Counted from the first letter of the stretch, positions 1-9,130 are shown. The stretch: 10,044 nt of DNA from Pseudomonadota bacterium (GCA_023438325.1 JAEXRB010000360.1:1-10044); one strand, 5' to 3'. Program-made: numbers and translations. Notes: generated by a model from the sequence alone, not told the origin.

Positions 1-205
1 TGCCCAGGTGGCTGCTGAAAAGGCCGGTCGTGCTGCGCTGGACTACGGCGGGAAGTCGCTGGAAGTCCGCATCAAGGGCCCGGGTCCGGGCCGTGAGTCG
101 GCCGTGCGTTCGTTGAACAACGTCGGCGACAAGATCACCAACATCATCGACGTGACGCCTATCCCGCACAACGGGTGCCGTCCGCCGAAGAAGCGCCGCG
201 TCTAA
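1..205 (+). CDS. rpsK: 30S ribosomal protein S11, C-terminal part (5' end outside window)
   Basis: Only the last 67 or so codons are present; the first complete codon begins at base 2 and the stop is TAA at 203-205. S11 sits on the platform of the small subunit and lines the mRNA exit and E-site region. The fragment shows the family's conserved glycine-rich block (KGPGPGRES) and the diagnostic C-terminal run DVTPIPHNGCRPPKKRRV, which is nearly invariant in bacterial S11. The GTG at base 8 is an internal valine and not a start. The gene is followed by rpsD at 12 nt, and the rpsD Shine-Dalgarno overlaps this stop codon, the usual arrangement of the alpha operon (rpsM-rpsK-rpsD-rpoA-rplQ). The identity is essentially certain. 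Confidence 0.97.
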   Translation, partial: AQVAAEKAGRAALDYGGKSLEVRIKGPGPGRESAVRSLNNVGDKITNIIDVTPIPHNGCRPPKKRRV

Positions 206-209
206 GGAG
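204..209 (+). promoter_or_regulatory. Ribosome binding site of rpsD, overlapping the rpsK stop codon
   Basis: AAGGAG lies 8 nt before the rpsD ATG and shares two bases with the rpsK TAA. A ribosome terminating on rpsK therefore covers the rpsD initiation site, which suggests translational coupling. Confidence 0.8.
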
Positions 210-217
210 TCCCGACC

Positions 218-847
218 ATGGCACGTTACATTGGTCCCAAGTGCAAGCTCGCCCGCCGCGAGGGCGCCGATCTTTCGCTCAAGAGCCCGGCGCGCGCGCT
301 GGATTCCAAGTGCAAGCTGGAGCAGAAGCCCGGCCAGCACGGCGCAGCCGCCAAGCGCGGCAAGCTGTCCGACTACGCTGTACAGCTGCGTGAAAAGCAG
401 AAGGTCAAGCGTATCTACGGTCTGCTGGAGCGCCAGTTCCGCAACTACTACAAGAAGGCTACGGCGAAAAAGGGCAATGCTGGTGAAAACCTGCTGCAAC
501 TGCTCGAAGCCCGCCTCGACAACGTGGTTTACCGCATGGGTTTTGCGGTGACGCGTCCTTCTGCGCGTCAGCTTGTCTCGCACAACGCCGTGACGGTGAA
601 CGGCAAGGCCGTGAACCTGCCGTCCTACCAGGTTCGTCCGGGTGATGCGATCGCCCTGACCGAGAATGGTCAGCGTCAGTTGCGCGTGCAGGAAGCGCTC
701 ACGTTGTCTCAGGAAATGGATCTGGCCCCGCATTGGGTCGAGGTCGACGCCAAGAAGTTCAGCGGCCTGTTCAAGGCGGTCCCTGATCGCGGCGACCTGC
801 CGTCGGATATCAACGAGGCGCTCATCATCGAGTTGTATTCGAAGTAA
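218..847 (+). CDS. rpsD: 30S ribosomal protein S4
   Basis: The 209-residue product is close to the 206 residues of E. coli S4. S4 is a primary 16S rRNA binder that nucleates assembly of the 5' domain and body, and forms part of the mRNA entry channel. The N-terminus MARYIGPKCKLARREG, the central QLREKQKVKRIYG and ERQFRNYYKKA blocks, and the S4 RNA-binding domain (about residues 99-160, with RLDNVVYRMGFAVTR and RQLVSHNAVTVNG) are all present. It ends with the typical IIELYSK. Cysteines occur at 9 and 32, but no four-cysteine zinc knuckle is formed. In E. coli S4 is the translational repressor of the alpha operon; the target upstream of rpsM lies outside this window, so that regulation cannot be checked here. 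rpoA follows after 15 nt. Confidence 0.98.
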   Translation: MARYIGPKCKLARREGADLSLKSPARALDSKCKLEQKPGQHGAAAKRGKLSDYAVQLREKQKVKRIYGLLERQFRNYYKKATAKKGNAGENLLQLLEARLDNVVYRMGFAVTRPSARQLVSHNAVTVNGKAVNLPSYQVRPGDAIALTENGQRQLRVQEALTLSQEMDLAPHWVEVDAKKFSGLFKAVPDRGDLPSDINEALIIELYSK

Positions 848-862
848 TCGGAGCAAGCGACC

Positions 863-1861
863 ATGTCTGTTACCGCCACTCAGGTGCTGCGTCCGCGCGG
901 CCCCAACATCGAACGCCTTGGCCCGAACCGGGCCAAGGTGGTCATCGAGCCGCTTGAACGCGGCTATGGCCATACCCTCGGCAACGCCCTGCGTCGCGTC
1001 TTGTTGTCCTCGATTCCCGGCTTCGCCGTGACCGAGGTCGAAATCGATGGCGTACTGCATGAGTACACCACGGTCGAAGGCCTGCAGGAGGATGTGCTTG
1101 AGGTGCTGCTGAACCTCAAGGACGTCGCCATCCGCATGCACAATGTCGATCAGACGGTGCTGACGCTGGAAGTCAAGGGTCCGGGTGTGGTCAAGGCTGG
1201 TGATATCCGCGTTGATCACAACGTGGAAATCGTCAACCCCGATCACGTGATCTGTCACCTGACCAAGGACACGGCGTTGAACATGCGCCTCAAGATCGAG
1301 CGCGGTTTCGGCTACCAGCCTGCCGCGCTGCGTCGTCGTCCGGATGAGGAAACCCGTGCCATCGGTCGTCTCTTGCTGGATGCGTCGTTTTCGCCGGTGC
1401 GCCAGGTTGCCTACGACGTGGAAAGTGCTCGCGTCGAACAGCGTACCGACTTGGACAAGCTCGTCCTGCACATTGAAACCAACGGCACCATCGATGCCGA
1501 GGAAGCTGTCCGCACTGCGGCCGATATCCTGACCGATCAGCTTTCGGTGTTTGGTGACTTCACTCAGCGTGAGCGCAACTCCAGCAAGCAGATCGGTGCC
1601 GCCGGGGTGGATCCGGTGCTGTTGCGTCCGATCGACGATCTGGAGCTGACCGTGCGCTCGGCCAACTGCCTCAAGGCCGAGAACATCTACTACATCGGTG
1701 ACCTGATCCAGCGTACCGAAGTGGAATTGCTCAAGACGCCGAACCTTGGCAAGAAGTCCCTTACCGAGATCAAGGAAGTGCTTGCGCAGCGCGGCCTTTC
1801 GCTCGGCATGAAGCTGGAAAACTGGCCGCCCAGCGGCCTTCAGGCGGGCATGCTCGGCTGA
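863..1861 (+). CDS. rpoA: DNA-directed RNA polymerase subunit alpha
   Basis: The 332-residue protein matches the family length (329 in E. coli). The alpha dimer scaffolds beta and beta' assembly, and its C-terminal domain contacts UP-element DNA and activators. The N-terminal domain (about 1-235) has the conserved ERGYGHTLGNALRRVLLSSIPG segment used for dimerisation and beta contact. A linker near 236-249 leads to the C-terminal domain with LELTVRSANCLKAENIYYIGDL, KTPNLGKKSLTEIKEVL and the ending LENWPP. Arg265 and Asn268, key DNA-contacting residues in E. coli, fall at exactly the same numbers, so DNA-minor-groove binding is probably intact. The tail after ENWPP (SGLQAGMLG) differs from E. 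coli, which is common. The start is supported by GGAG at 850-853, 9 nt upstream of the ATG. The spacer to rplQ is unusually long (129 nt). Confidence 0.98.
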   Translation: MSVTATQVLRPRGPNIERLGPNRAKVVIEPLERGYGHTLGNALRRVLLSSIPGFAVTEVEIDGVLHEYTTVEGLQEDVLEVLLNLKDVAIRMHNVDQTVLTLEVKGPGVVKAGDIRVDHNVEIVNPDHVICHLTKDTALNMRLKIERGFGYQPAALRRRPDEETRAIGRLLLDASFSPVRQVAYDVESARVEQRTDLDKLVLHIETNGTIDAEEAVRTAADILTDQLSVFGDFTQRERNSSKQIGAAGVDPVLLRPIDDLELTVRSANCLKAENIYYIGDLIQRTEVELLKTPNLGKKSLTEIKEVLAQRGLSLGMKLENWPPSGLQAGMLG

Positions 1862-1870
1862 TGCGTCAAT

Positions 1871-1893
1871 GCGGGCGGACGAGTTCCGCCCGC
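1871..1893 (+). other. Perfect hairpin in the rpoA-rplQ spacer, without a T-run
   Basis: GCGGGCGGA (1871-1879) pairs perfectly with TCCGCCCGC (1885-1893) around a 5-nt loop CGAGT, starting 10 nt after the rpoA stop. No T-tract follows, so it is not a canonical intrinsic terminator. Plausible roles are protection of the rpoA mRNA 3' end, an RNase processing point or a partial attenuator. The structure is seen directly; its function is inferred. Confidence 0.7.
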
Positions 1894-1919
1894 AACCATT
1901 CTCGGAAAGGAGCTCCGGA

Positions 1920-2063
1920 ATGGATACAAAACCAACAATGTTGGCCACGGATTGGCATCAACAAATCATTAGCCACAAGGAATTTTTCCCATGCGCCACC
2001 AGAAATCCGGTCGCAAGTTCAACCGTACCAGTTCGCACCGCGAGGCCATGTTCCGCAACATGA
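1920..2063 (+). other. Candidate small ORF (47 aa) overlapping the start of rplQ
   Basis: An ATG at 1920 is preceded by AAAGGAG (1906-1912) at a spacing of 7 nt, a better Shine-Dalgarno match than the AAGGAA in front of rplQ. The frame reads MDTKPTMLATDWHQQIISHK and continues to a TGA at 2061-2063, passing through the rplQ start (1991) in a different frame. The first 23 codons use spacer DNA that is visibly more AT-rich than its surroundings; the rest is in rplQ. The peptide has no recognisable family, transmembrane segment or signal peptide. It could be a translated leader that modulates rplQ, a lost gene start, or chance. Coding function is unproven. Confidence 0.25.
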
Positions 2064-2383
2064 CTGCTTCGCTGATCAAGCATGAGCTGATCAAGACCAC
2101 CTTGCCCAAGGCCAAGGAATTGCGTCGCGTTGCCGAGCCACTCATCACCCTGTCCAAGGTGGATGGCGTGGCCAACCGTCGACTGGCCTTCTCGCGCCTG
2201 CGTGACAAGGAAGCCGTGGGCAAGTTGTTCATCGAGCTCGGCCCGCGTTATCAGGGGCGTCCGGGCGGTTACCTGCGCATTCTCAAGTGCGGTTTCCGTG
2301 ACGGCGACAATGCGCCGATGGCCTATGTCGAGCTGGTTGATCGCCCGCGTGCCGTCGAAGGTGCAGCGGACGGAGACGAGTAA
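1991..2383 (+). CDS. rplQ: 50S ribosomal protein L17
   Basis: The 130-residue product matches L17 (127 in E. coli), a large-subunit protein near the peptide exit tunnel. The N-terminus MRHQKSGRKFNRTSSHREAM, the IKTTLPKAKELRRVAEPLI block, VANRRLAFSRLRD and the GGYLRILKCGFRDGDNAPMAY segment are all diagnostic. The acidic, poorly conserved tail (EGAADGDE) is also normal. The start is supported by AAGGAA (1977-1982) 8 nt upstream and by alignment of the N-terminus to known L17. It is the last gene of the alpha operon: a strong terminator follows within 30 nt. Because of the long spacer behind rpoA, its translation may be controlled separately from the upstream genes. Confidence 0.98.
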   Translation: MRHQKSGRKFNRTSSHREAMFRNMTASLIKHELIKTTLPKAKELRRVAEPLITLSKVDGVANRRLAFSRLRDKEAVGKLFIELGPRYQGRPGGYLRILKCGFRDGDNAPMAYVELVDRPRAVEGAADGDE

Positions 2384-2412
2384 GGCGATACGCGCCTTCA
2401 CGTGGTTTACCG

Positions 2413-2442
2413 AAAAGCCCCGGTCAATGCCGGGGCTTTTTC
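2413..2442 (+). terminator. Intrinsic terminator of the alpha operon
   Basis: AAAAGCCCCGG (2413-2423) pairs perfectly over 11 bp with CCGGGGCTTTT (2430-2440) around a 6-nt loop, and the descending arm runs into five Ts. The A-rich ascending and T-rich descending arms make the structure potentially bidirectional. It ends the rpsK-rplQ transcript and separates it from the membrane-protein gene downstream. Confidence 0.93.
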
Positions 2443-2513
2443 GTTGGCGCATTGCTTGGTCGTTGCAATGGGTATCGGATATGGTTCGCGCTTGCTTTTC
2501 ACAGCGGATATCC

Positions 2514-3794
2514 ATGATTCCTTTCGCCACGCCCCACAGTCGTGCCACGCTCGGCTGGATAGCGCTGGGTCTTGCCTGGGGCGCGGTTCTGGCTTTGGCC
2601 GTTGCCGGTACGGCCGTTGGTGATGAGTGGGTGCACTGGGCTCAGATCCAGCGATTCGTGGGCGGAGATTTTCGCGTCTTCGATCAGTGGCTGACGAACA
2701 TTCCTGGGTATCACTGGCTCCTGACCGCGATGCTCGCCCCGTTCGGTATCCAGGAGCTGAGCTGGGTTCGTGCCATCACGGCGCTGATGACCCTCGCGTG
2801 TGGATGGGTGTTCTTCCGCATCCGCTCGCATCTGCATCCGGGTGATGCGCAGCGTGCCACGGCGCAGTTTTTCTTCCTTCCTACGATGTTCGTGTACGGC
2901 TACATGGCGTATACGGATGTGCCTGCGTTGCTGTTCCTGTTGGGGGCCGTACTGGCAACGTTGCGCGACAGGCACGGTCTGTCGGCACTGTGGCTGATTG
3001 GCTCGATGGCGATTCGCCAGAACAATGTGCTCTGGGTGGGATTCCTCGCGCTCTACGCGGCATGGCCGATGCTGGAGCCGGCATTGCGCAGCCTGGTGCC
3101 GGGCGCGGCACGATGGACGGCGGCTTGTTGGCGAGATTGGATCAAGGCGTTGTTGTTGCGGGTGTGGCCTTACATGGTTGCCGTTGCGTGCTTTTGTGCC
3201 TATTGGGCATGGAATGGTTCGATCGCTTACTCCACTGCACAGAGTCAGAACGCACATCCGGATTTCCGGCTGGACATCGGAAATCCGGTGTTCATGCTGG
3301 CGATTGCCGCACTGTTGTTTCCGTTGCAGATCACCGCCGGCTGGGGGCGTCTGACGGTGCGGGGAATGGGCTGGCGAGGTGCGTGGGTCTGGTTGCTTCC
3401 GGTGTTGGCATTCGGTTTGTACGCACTCTTCTTCAAGGTGCATCACCCTTTCAACTTCATCCTCCCGGGCAATGTGCGCAATCAGTGGCTGCAACAGGTT
3501 GCTGAAGGCGGCGTGGCGTGGTGGTTCTTCGGTGCAGTGGCAACGTGGGCGTTCTGTGGCCTGCTTTTCCAGCGTTATGTCATGCGGCAAGGTTGGCTGT
3601 GGCTGCCGTTCTCGCTGCTGTTCGTCGCCGCCTCGTGGATGATCGAGACGCGCTACACCATCGTTCCCTTCGTGTTATTCCTCGCGCTGCGGCGGCCTGA
3701 AGGCGTTTGGGCCGAGCGGGTTACACTTGTTGGATGGAGCGTGTTGTCTGGCTGGCTGGCGTGGAACGTGTTCGATCATCGTTTCATGCTGTAG
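2514..3794 (+). CDS. Polytopic membrane protein, DIE2/ALG10-like glucosyltransferase (GT-C fold)
   Basis: The predicted protein has 426 residues with roughly ten to twelve hydrophobic segments, the first at about 13-35. Several blocks align, from memory, with eukaryotic ALG10 (dolichyl-P-glucose alpha-1,2-glucosyltransferase, GT59). These are D37-E38-x2-H41-x2-Q-x-QRF just after TM1 (ALG10: DE-x2-H-x2-QAQRY), LPTMFVYGYMAYTD at 122-135 (ALG10 FPTLYFFNFLYYTE), RQNNVLW at 168-174 (RQTNIIW), WPY at 218-220 followed by NG at 234-235, HHPF at 310-313, and ETRYTIVPF from 378 (EFRYFILPY). The order is the same throughout. A GT-C enzyme using a lipid-linked sugar donor on the periplasmic side is therefore inferred; substrate and donor are unknown. 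The ATG at 2514 was chosen because TM1 then follows a short N-terminus; ATG 2481 is an alternative, and neither has a strong Shine-Dalgarno. A broader GT39/GT83-type label is possible. dsbB follows after 70 nt on the same strand. Confidence 0.75.
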   Translation: MIPFATPHSRATLGWIALGLAWGAVLALAVAGTAVGDEWVHWAQIQRFVGGDFRVFDQWLTNIPGYHWLLTAMLAPFGIQELSWVRAITALMTLACGWVFFRIRSHLHPGDAQRATAQFFFLPTMFVYGYMAYTDVPALLFLLGAVLATLRDRHGLSALWLIGSMAIRQNNVLWVGFLALYAAWPMLEPALRSLVPGAARWTAACWRDWIKALLLRVWPYMVAVACFCAYWAWNGSIAYSTAQSQNAHPDFRLDIGNPVFMLAIAALLFPLQITAGWGRLTVRGMGWRGAWVWLLPVLAFGLYALFFKVHHPFNFILPGNVRNQWLQQVAEGGVAWWFFGAVATWAFCGLLFQRYVMRQGWLWLPFSLLFVAASWMIETRYTIVPFVLFLALRRPEGVWAERVTLVGWSVLSGWLAWNVFDHRFML

Positions 3795-3864
3795 CCATGC
3801 TGCGGCACTTTTAACCGCTCGGCTTGTCTGAGCGTCGAGCAAACCTTCCAAGCAGGGCATTTCA

Positions 3865-4362
3865 ATGAATCCGTTTTCCTGGCCTTTCCGCGCCCAGTTC
3901 TTGTTCGGCGCCGTCGCCTGCGCCGCATTGCTGGGCTACGCACTCTATGCGCAGTACCAGATGTTCCTGGATCCGTGCCCCCTGTGCATCTTCCAGCGTG
4001 TCGTGTTCATCGGCATGGGAATCGTATTCCTGCTCGGCGCCTTGCATGGGCCCAAGGGCTGGGGGCGCAAGCTGTATGGCGTGCTGGTGTTCTTCATCTC
4101 GATGATCGGCGTGGGGATTTCCGGGCGACATGTCTGGTTGCAGAATCTGCCGCCGGATCAAGTACCAGCGTGCGGGCCGGGGCTTGAGTACATGCTCGAT
4201 GCCTTCCCGCTGAGCAAGGCACTGTCGATGGTGTTCACCGGGTCTGGTGAATGCGCGAGTGTGGATTGGAGTTTCCTCGGCCTGTCGATGCCGGCGTGGA
4301 CGCTGGTCTGCTATGTGCTGCTGGGGCTCGGGGCATTGTGGGCCGGCTTCCGCCGGCGCTGA
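3865..4362 (+). CDS. dsbB: Disulfide bond formation protein B (quinone-linked DsbA oxidase)
   Basis: This 165-residue inner-membrane protein reoxidises periplasmic DsbA and passes the electrons to ubiquinone or menaquinone. Four hydrophobic segments are visible (about 11-30, 43-60, 70-87 and 143-161). Both essential cysteine pairs are present: C38-P-L-C41 in the first periplasmic loop and C103...C130 in the second, matching C41/C44 and C104/C130 of E. coli DsbB in spacing. R45 follows the CPLC motif like the quinone-site Arg48 of E. coli, and the second loop has the typical PACGPGLEYMLDAFP and a downstream GLSMPAWTL. The start has only a modest AGCAGGG (3851-3857) about 7 nt upstream. The gene may be cotranscribed with the upstream membrane protein gene. 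No convincing terminator was found before the next gene. Confidence 0.96.
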   Translation: MNPFSWPFRAQFLFGAVACAALLGYALYAQYQMFLDPCPLCIFQRVVFIGMGIVFLLGALHGPKGWGRKLYGVLVFFISMIGVGISGRHVWLQNLPPDQVPACGPGLEYMLDAFPLSKALSMVFTGSGECASVDWSFLGLSMPAWTLVCYVLLGLGALWAGFRRR

Positions 4363-4423
4363 TTCCGCGCAACGGCGAACGCTGTGGCATCATGGCGCAC
4401 CGCACCATTTTTGGCAGTCAACG

Positions 4424-5809
4424 ATGAGCGCCACCGAACTTCGCCCTGAATCCGTCCGTGAAGCGCAGGGCTGGTCGCCTGCCTCTTGGCAGTCGCATCC
4501 GGTGTTGCAACAGCCCGCCTATCGCGATGCCAATGCCTTGGCGGCAGCCAAGGATGAGCTGGCGCAGTTGCCTCCACTGGTCACGTCCTGGGAAATTTTC
4601 GAGCTGAAGCGCCAGCTTGCCGAAGCGCAGGAAGGCAAGCGTTTCCTGCTGCAAGGCGGCGATTGTGCGGAGAACTTTTCCGATTGCGAGTCCGGGCTGA
4701 TTTCCAATCGGCTCAAAGTGCTGCTGCAGATGAGCGTGGTGCTGGTCTATGGCCTGCGCCTGCCCGTGGTACGCGTGGGACGTTTTGCCGGGCAGTACGC
4801 CAAGCCGCGTTCGGCCGATACCGAAACCCGCGATGGCATCACCTTGCCATGTTATCGAGGCGACCTAGTCAATGCGCCGGAATTCACGGCCCAGGCACGC
4901 GAGCCGGATCCGCGTCGCATGATCAAGGGGCATGCCCGCTCGGCGTTGACGATGAACTTCGTGCGTGCGCTGATCGATGGCGGCTTCGCCGATTTGCACC
5001 ATCCCGAATACTGGGATCTGGACTGGATGCGCCATTCCTCCCGCGCTGCCGATTACCAGAAGATGATCCAGGCCATCGGTGATGGCGTGCGTTTCATGGA
5101 AACACTCTCGGGCAACGCCATCCACAACCTCAATCGCGTGGATTTCTTTACCTCGCACGAAGCGCTGCTGCTGCCATACGAGGAATGCCTGACCCGCCAG
5201 GTGCCGCGTCAGTGGGGCTGGTTCAACCTCTCCACGCATTTCCCGTGGATCGGCCTGCGCACTGCCGCCCTTGATGGCGCGCATGTGGAATACATGCGAG
5301 GCATCCGCAATCCGGTGGCGGTGAAGGTTGGCCCTTCGGTGGCGCCGGATGATCTCATGCGCTTGATCGATACCCTCAATCCGCATGACGAACCAGGCCG
5401 CCTCACCCTGATTCATCGCATGGGGCGCGCCAACATCGAGAAGGGCTTGCCGCCGCTGCTGGATGTTGTGAAGCGCGAAGGTCGCCGCGTTCTTTGGGTG
5501 GCCGATCCCATGCATGGCAACACCGAGAACACGGCCGTGGGCGTCAAGACGCGCCGCTTCGAGAACATCCTCGGAGAGCTGGAGCTTGGGTTCGACTTGC
5601 ACGCTGCCGCCGGCACGCGTCTTGGTGGCGTGCATCTGGAATTGACTGGCGAGAACGTCACCGAGTGTCTGGGCGGCGCACGTGATCTTGCCGAGGCCGA
5701 TCTGGCACGCGCTTACCGCTCAACCGTCGACCCGCGCCTGAATTACGAGCAATCGCTGGAGCTAGCGATGCTGATCGTGCGCAAGCGTGGCGCGGTGCCG
5801 GCGTTCTGA
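4424..5809 (+). CDS. 3-deoxy-D-arabino-heptulosonate 7-phosphate synthase, class II
   Basis: The enzyme condenses phosphoenolpyruvate and erythrose 4-phosphate, the entry step of the shikimate pathway for aromatic amino acids. At 461 residues it matches the class II (plant/Mycobacterium) type, about 450-470, and not the class I AroF/G/H type of about 350. The four expected metal ligands are present by comparison with M. tuberculosis AroG (C87, H369, E411, D441): C81 in QGGDCAE, H364 in DPMHGNT, E406 in HLELTGEN and D436 in DPRLN. Also present are AGQYAKPRSAD, KVGPSV and RMGRANIEKGLPPLL, which bind phosphoenolpyruvate and sugar phosphate in this family. The ATG at 4424 gives the expected N-terminus, but the upstream bases carry no clear Shine-Dalgarno. 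The stop lies one base from that of the convergent thioesterase gene. Symbols aroG, aroF and aroH are used inconsistently for this class, so none is given. Confidence 0.96.
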   Translation: MSATELRPESVREAQGWSPASWQSHPVLQQPAYRDANALAAAKDELAQLPPLVTSWEIFELKRQLAEAQEGKRFLLQGGDCAENFSDCESGLISNRLKVLLQMSVVLVYGLRLPVVRVGRFAGQYAKPRSADTETRDGITLPCYRGDLVNAPEFTAQAREPDPRRMIKGHARSALTMNFVRALIDGGFADLHHPEYWDLDWMRHSSRAADYQKMIQAIGDGVRFMETLSGNAIHNLNRVDFFTSHEALLLPYEECLTRQVPRQWGWFNLSTHFPWIGLRTAALDGAHVEYMRGIRNPVAVKVGPSVAPDDLMRLIDTLNPHDEPGRLTLIHRMGRANIEKGLPPLLDVVKREGRRVLWVADPMHGNTENTAVGVKTRRFENILGELELGFDLHAAAGTRLGGVHLELTGENVTECLGGARDLAEADLARAYRSTVDPRLNYEQSLELAMLIVRKRGAVPAF

Positions 5810-5810
5810 T

Positions 5811-6217
5811 TCAGGTACAAGCAGCGCGCAACGCCTGCGGCAACGCCGCGGACTTGCCAGAGGTGCGATCGATCCACACCAGCACGACATTGCCGTCGCA
5901 ATGCAGGATGCTGCCATCGAGCGATTCGATGCGATGGCCCAGTGTCAGGCTGCTGTTGCCGAGGCGTTCGGCGTAGAGCTTCACCTGCACTTCGGCAGGC
6001 CAGTTGATTGGCGCGCGGTAGTTCAGGTGCGAGGCCGCCAGGACCGGTGCGGTGGGCTGGCTGTCCCACTCGGCGATCAAAGTGGCCAGCCACTGCACGC
6101 GGGCCTCTTCGAGATATCGCAGGTAGTTGGCGTTGTTGACGTGATTGAAGGCATCCAGATCGCCCCAGCGAACCGCGATGCGGTGCTCGAATAGCGGAGA
6201 TGTGACGGCGGTGTGGT

Positions 6218-6221
<4 letters not shown>
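5811..6221 (-). CDS. Hotdog-fold acyl-CoA thioesterase (4HBT/YbgC-FadM type)
   Basis: The 136-residue product carries the 4-hydroxybenzoyl-CoA thioesterase signature near its N-terminus: V17-R-W-G-D-L-D23-A-F-N-H27-V-N-N, then ANYLRYLEEAR. D23 corresponds to the catalytic aspartate of the family. The rest (LNYRAPINWPAEVQVKLYAERLG, then a strand-rich half ending with VLVWIDRTSGK) fits a single hotdog domain. It should hydrolyse acyl-CoA or related thioesters in the cytoplasm; which acyl chain cannot be told from sequence. The ATG at 6221 overlaps the uvrA stop (ATGA, 4 nt), and AAGGA (complement of 6231-6235) sits 9 nt upstream inside uvrA, so translation is probably coupled to uvrA. There is no obvious functional link with DNA repair. 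Its 3' end converges on the DAHP synthase gene. Confidence 0.9.
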
Positions 6222-9064
<2,843 letters not shown>

Positions 9065-9092
9065 GCGGGAGGGGCCTGCGAAGCGACCACCG

Positions 9093-9101
9093 AGTTTAGC
9101 A
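9093..9101 (-). promoter_or_regulatory. Possible extended -10 promoter element for uvrA
   Basis: On the minus strand TGCTAAACT reads as TGn followed by a -10-like TAAACT (4 of 6 matches), about 28 nt upstream of the uvrA ATG, with no convincing -35 element. It would give a leader of roughly 20 nt. This is a weak prediction. Confidence 0.3.
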
Positions 9102-9130
9102 GTCAGGAAGGGCCCGATCTGGGGGCGCAA

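Noticed and set aside
1861..2085. A 74-codon frame starting at the rpoA stop (TGATG overlap)
   Set aside because: It has no SD of its own and overlaps rplQ; the product is of shadow composition. The frame starting at 1920 has much better initiation signals.
2456..2485. Promoter TTGGTC-N18-TATGGT before the ALG10-like gene
   Set aside because: Both hexamers are poor matches with an 18-bp spacer; a promoter is expected after the terminator but this one cannot be supported.
2130..2513. Upstream extension of the membrane-protein frame into rplQ
   Set aside because: It would overlap rplQ in another frame and cross its terminator. The extension is Arg/Ser/Cys-rich shadow sequence and the first plausible start near TM1 is at 2514 (or 2481).
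2499..3590. A 363-codon open frame on the minus strand, antisense to the ALG10-like gene
   Set aside because: The translation is rich in Arg, His, Gln and Pro with no domain or hydrophobic pattern, as expected for the complement of a GC-rich gene. The + strand frame encodes a coherent membrane protein.
4396..4413. Terminator between dsbB and the DAHP synthase gene (TGGCGC-ACC-GCACCA then TTTTT)
   Set aside because: The stem is only 6 bp with a C-A mismatch and a 3-nt loop; too weak to call, although the T-run is real.
4865..5635. A 256-codon minus-strand frame inside the DAHP synthase gene
   Set aside because: It is antisense to a well-conserved enzyme with all catalytic residues and has no recognisable family features.
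5836..5848. Hairpin GCGGC-AAC-GCCGC as a terminator for the DAHP synthase gene
   Set aside because: It is short, lies in the coding end of the thioesterase gene and has no T-run.
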